From contig CM048553.1 in the NCBI GenBank assembly GCA_026413225.1, positions 136,554,190 to 136,618,189 of the forward strand: a stretch of DNA of 64,000 nucleotides, given 5' to 3'. The notes under the pieces were generated by a model that was given only the letters and a program-made list of their open reading frames with translations, made no database searches and had not been told where the DNA came from. The position numbers and the translations under genes are program-made. Shown piece by piece: positions 59,651 through 64,000 of this stretch; position 1 is the stretch's first letter; each line of letters starts with the position of its first letter. Source of the stretch: Otis tarda (lineage: Eukaryota > Chordata > Aves > Otidiformes > Otididae).

Positions 59651-61394
59651 CATCATTTCTAACTCCAAGATTTAAATTTTCTGCAGTTTATATGATAGTT
59701 GACTACTTTTTCTTCTTGCCTCCTCCTTTATATGTCTTCCAAAATAATAATAACCTGTAATTTATTCACCAGCTTTCTGTTTGCAGATTGTTAGTCAATC
59801 TAACAAATGTTTTCTGAAAAATAGATCAATGAGTTTTACTTTTACTGCAATTTATTCTTTCAGTAGAAGCATATGTAAAAATGTCAAAAGTGATATAAGC
59901 ACTTAATTGCTAAAATTATGTTGACATTCCATGAAATGTAAAAAAACCAAATTCCTGTATCATTTTTGAAATACATTTTCAGCTTGAAAACCATGTGGGT
60001 ATTTTTGAAAATGTTACTTTGTGTCTTTCTAATTATTTTCTCTGTAATTATGTTATTTAATTTATTTAAGGAGGTACATTTAAGTTGACTAAACGAGTAG
60101 AATCAAGACATTGAAGTTTCTATCTTTGCTTTTTCGATTATACATGACAAAATCAGGAAAATGTGCTATTAAAATTAAAAAGAACTGAAAAATATAAATA
60201 TAAATGTCATTTTAAGGGTGTGTTTCAAGCTTCTACTTAGAAAACAAAATGCAGTCTATACAAAATATTGTTCTTTTGGTTAAAAAAAATTAAAAATCTG
60301 TTGTGCCTGAAGTATAATTGAAAATACATTAAAAGCAAGGTTTTTGTGTGGGATTCAGCAAGACTTGAAATGAACTAACTTATATGCCTGAGCATCAAGC
60401 TCAGTACAAGTTCTTTCATGCTTAATGTCTCCCTGATAGCAATACTGGCAAATTCTGCCTTGCATGCATTCACACTATTTTTGCAGATTAGAATGAAAGG
60501 TATGAAGAGAAAACTACCACATTGTTTTTGAGAAATGTATCCTATATTCAAGTTTCTCCATGTATTTCATTAAATCTTAATAAATAGTGTTACTTCTTAC
60601 TCCATACATTTCTTGAAAAAAAATCTAATCGTCCAAACAATTCCACAAGAAATCTAATTCTGAGCTCAGAAGGAGCAATTCTTGTCCTTCAAAAATTTTT
60701 AGTATTTTATTATTTTTATCTTAGAACTTAGGGCTAATCGTTTTTCACAGAAGGTTAGTGCTCATCCAATTTCATGGGGTTATTGGTTCATATCACAGAT
60801 GTAAAAAATGCAAGTGTTGGTTATTTCATCTTTTCTAAAAATACAGACTACTGCAGGCCAGAGTAATGGCATTTGGCTTATCTCTCAAGCACAAATATAA
60901 CTTGGAGACCACTGGTGCATTTTAGGAAAGTAGTACCAATTTCTCATGTAAAACGCCAATCTCATTACAACATTCTCTCAGCTGCAGTCCTCCGAAATGA
61001 GTATTAGTACCAACTGCTAATATTCTTTCCTTTCAATAAATAAAATGTATATGCAACATTACTGAAGTTTTTCTAGCGATTGGTAGGTCATCTGAGGTCA
61101 GCTCTTGGTCTCTGAGGCCAGAAGAGATAAGGTTCAGCACAAGAAGGAGTCTTAGATTTTGGTAGATAGGAACAGGTTGAGGTCAAGTTTGTCATGTCCT
61201 ACAGATCTCTTGTTTTTCATTAGATACTCAGATAGGGACTGAGGGAGAGATTAACCTCTCCTTAATATAACTGTTTCAAAATAAGGTACCAAGTCTGAAC
61301 AAATCAGTTGCTTTGATTTCTGCTAACCATTGGAGAGGCAGGTTTGGGAATTTCAGTCTAGTTTTACGGTGAACTTAATTTTAACAAGAATCCG
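59651..61394. other. AT-rich non-coding stretch
   Basis: No gene, RNA or repeat family recognised up to the LTR boundary at 61395. Confidence 0.55.
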
Positions 61395-62546
61395 TGTGTT
61401 AGTTTTAGTCGTGGGGAGCTGGGGGGAGCTACAGTGACAGCTTCTGCAAGAAGCCGATAGAAGTTTCCCCTTCATCTGGTGGACTTGGCCGGGCCTAGGG
61501 CCGACGCGCCACTGGCCAGGGCCAAGCCAATTGGTGACAGAATATTCAATGATAATACCTCTGTGAGAATGTATTTAATAAGGGGAAAAATTAAAAAAAA
61601 AAAAAAAAGGGAAGAAGATGTGAAGAAGCAGAAGTAGGGGCAGAAAGGGGGAGGTGCGAGCCTTGTGGGCCCTGCAGCCCTCACTCTCTGGCCTCCCGCC
61701 GGGCAGCCGACTGGGCCCAACTCGACCCGGGCTGGCTGCAAGAAGTGGAGAGAAGATGAGATGTGAAGAGATCCTGAGAGGCATCTGCCTGCCTGTTGTG
61801 AATAATTTCTTGTGAGAGGAACGGCAGCAGATACCAAGGTCAGTGAAGAAGGAAGGGGAGGAGTAAAGACGCTTCTAGCCAAGATTCCCCTGCAGCCTGT
61901 GGTGATGACCATGGTGGAGCAGGCTGTCCCCCTGCAGCCCATGGAGGTCCATGGAGGAGCAGAGATCCACCTGCAGCCCTGGAGGACCCCACACCAGGGC
62001 AGGTGGATGCTCGAAGGAAGCTGTGGCCCATGGAGGGCCCGTGCTGTGGAGCCTGTTCCAGAGGGACTGCACCCCGTGGACATAAAACCCATGCCAGAGC
62101 AGTTAATGAAGGACTGTGGCCCGTGGGAGGGACCCCACGCTGCAGCAGGGGAGGAATGTGAGGAGTTCTTCCCCCAAGGAGGAAGGAGCGCCATAAAGCA
62201 ACAAGTGATGAACTGATTATAACCCCCATTCCCTCTTCCGCCCTGTGCCACTCTGGGCAGGGGAAGGACGTAGAGATAAAGTTAAGCCCAGGAAGAGAGA
62301 GGGGTGTAGGAAAGTTACTTTTTTTTTCTCTTTCTCATTATCCTGCTTTGTTTTTAATAATAAACAAATAGTTTTCCACAAGTCGAGTCTGTTTTGCCTG
62401 TAATAGTAACTTTAAGAATCTCTCCCTGTCCTTATCTCAAACCTTGAGCCTTTTTTGTTATATTGTCTCTCCCTGTTCCCTTGGAGGGTGGGGAGAGTGA
62501 GTGAGAGACTGCGTAGCTTCATCCCAAGTGAGGCTAAACTACAACA
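61395..62546 (-). mobile_element. Near-complete solo LTR, family A (copy 4)
   Basis: About 1.15 kb on the minus strand. Read in sense it starts TGTTGTAGTTTAGCCTCAC (at 62546) and ends 'aaaactaacaca' (at 61395), giving TG...CA ends. In order it holds the marker 'gcaaaacagactcgacttg' (62396-62378), a TTTATTATT segment, 'aatgggggttataatcag', several '(c)catgggctgcagg'-type units (62000-61900), a 'tccttcttcactgacc' block and 'ggcttggccctggccag' near 61510-61530. These match the LTR at 46896 until the last part. The 259-codon frame at 62251-61472 is attributed to stop-poor composition. No internal retroviral sequence flanks it. Confidence 0.85.
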
Positions 62547-64000
62547 TTCCTACTTATTGTAAAGCTGAATGGAAAACTAATTTGTAAGTTCAGCTGCAAA
62601 ATAACTCTTCTAAAAACGTTTAAGTTTCACTGATACTCCAGTGATCACAGCATAAAGATGTAGATCCATGTAGTCAAAGATATCTGGAAATAAGTGCAAA
62701 AAATGAGTTCTGCTATAAAATACCCTCAGAAAACAAACAAAGAGTTCCATGATCCTCAGATCCACCTTCTAAAATCATTAATAAATGTCTAGAAAGTAAT
62801 ACAATGATACATATGATATGTACAAATTAGTTTATGAGTGACAGGAATAGAGTGCATGTTTCTGTGAGTACACTGGCCTCAACAACAACAAAAAAATCTT
62901 GTTTATATTAATTACAGAATAAATCTTCCAAGTCAGACTATAGTGAGGACACTGCATAGCAGCAACCATTACACAGAGCACTGCTTTCTGCCAGTCCTTG
63001 GCAGGCTGGCAGACAGGCCAAAGACTTCATGGTCATGAGTAATGAATATATGTCCCTGTGTGCTGGTCCTGCCTAAGCAAGTTCAAAGCAGCCATAGCAG
63101 AAGCTTAAAAAAAAATATCCAGAGACATTATCAGAAACTTCAAATTCAATGAAAAATTAGGCTTATTTACAAAAGACTATGCTTTGTAAAAGTAACCCAG
63201 TTAATCCTGGGCTGTAGATTCCTACCTGCAGGGCATGTGAATCCATTTTCGTGGCATCAGTTGCTGAGGAACTGCTAATATTTCATTCAGATGCTAAGAG
63301 CAAATGTGCCAGTCTTGTCTGTCACTGGTAGGGAATCAGCATAGATAAGTTTTTGGTTTGGGTTTTTTTTTTCTCTTAGCAGCTGGAGTCCTTTCAGCTT
63401 TCTTATTATACTGCAACATTAAATATTATTGCTAAATATTTTTGCTTAACAATAACCAAGATGCTCAACTTCTTCCTGAATTGGTATGTGATTCATTATT
63501 GGGAGTGCAGCAAAACTGACTTTTTCCAATAGTTCATCCAGCTGAAGATCACCTTCTATTCTGATAACATACAATGACACCAAACAGAGGAGAAATGACC
63601 GCAGCACTATAAACTCTGTACAAAGAAGTCACAATTCAAAGGAGCAGGGATTTATAGTTATTTCTTTCAAACCAAATGGCTACTCAAAATCTGTGGTCCT
63701 GTGAGCTGTTCTTGTTAGGAGAAAAAGATAATGATGAAGCTATGTTACTTTGATACAATCCTGTTCATATTTACATGAGGCATGGGAAACACTGCTTCAC
63801 ACTGCATTTGAGGAAATTAAACACTATAAAATGATCTACATTAACCTCAAAATTATTTCAGAAGTTTTCTCTCAGGTCTTTCAAAATAGCTTTTTTATGG
63901 CTCTTTTTTTTCTGTCTTTTTTTTCCCCTTCTCTATGTCTGTTACTGTAATTTGTCTCACTGCTTTTCTCTTTCATGCATTTAGCTACACTAAAATAATA
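62547..64000. other. AT-rich non-coding stretch
   Basis: No gene or element recognised to the end of the window. A CT-rich run with T tracts lies near 63900-63940. Confidence 0.55.

Noticed and set aside
61395..62546. Target-site duplication around the minus-strand family A LTR
   Set aside because: The flanks share only 'tcc' and could not be matched convincingly.

Overview
The window is AT-rich, gene-poor vertebrate DNA, almost certainly from a bird. It contains several CR1 LINEs of avian type, some with ATTCTATG-like 3' tails, and several solo LTRs of the kinds common in bird endogenous retroviruses. I found no convincing host protein-coding exon, tRNA, rRNA, snRNA, CRISPR array or bacterial feature. 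The species cannot be named from the sequence alone. It is best read as an intergenic or intronic region built up by successive retrotransposon insertions.

Layout: 0.46-1.2 kb, a small antisense CR1 fragment abutting a partial LTR. 6.39-10.94 kb, the main feature: an essentially full-length sense-strand CR1 with a CpG-dense, tandemly repetitive 5' leader, ORF1 (zinc-binding cysteines, coiled coil, GDSL-type esterase), ORF2 (APE-type endonuclease plus reverse transcriptase) and an octamer tail. Its frames are broken only by single-base-type shifts. 11.3-11.9 kb, an antisense CR1 whose 3' end is joined directly to its endonuclease region. 14.17-14.52 kb, a compact solo LTR. 24.9-27.2 kb, a 2.3 kb antisense CR1 with damaged active sites. 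28.7-29.05 kb, a 41-bp minisatellite beside a GC-rich patch. 39.2-39.7 kb, a solo LTR (family B). 43.5 kb, a partial family A LTR. 46.6-49.0 kb, an old CR1-like element whose reverse transcriptase is split by a family A LTR with a family-B-like promoter tail. 51.6-52.1 kb, a candidate LTR with four short repeats. 52.7-53.4 kb, a CR1 3' fragment followed by TATAAATA-containing repeats. 59.3-59.65 kb, a U3-like promoter patch with 38-bp direct repeats. 61.4-62.5 kb, a near-complete family A LTR on the minus strand.

How the parts work together: in the intact ancestor of the 6.4-10.9 kb CR1, the 5' leader would act as promoter, ORF1 would supply an RNA-binding/esterase protein, and ORF2 would nick DNA and copy the RNA starting at the octamer-tailed 3' end. 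This copy cannot make either protein in one frame as written. No retroviral gag, pol or env was recognised, so the ERVs appear only as LTRs or LTR fragments. I did not find a clearly novel biological system. The best leads are the nested and apparently chimeric LTR at 46.9-48.1 kb, the indel-only decay and promoter-like repeats of the long CR1, and the U3-like patches at 51.6, 53.4 and 59.3 kb.
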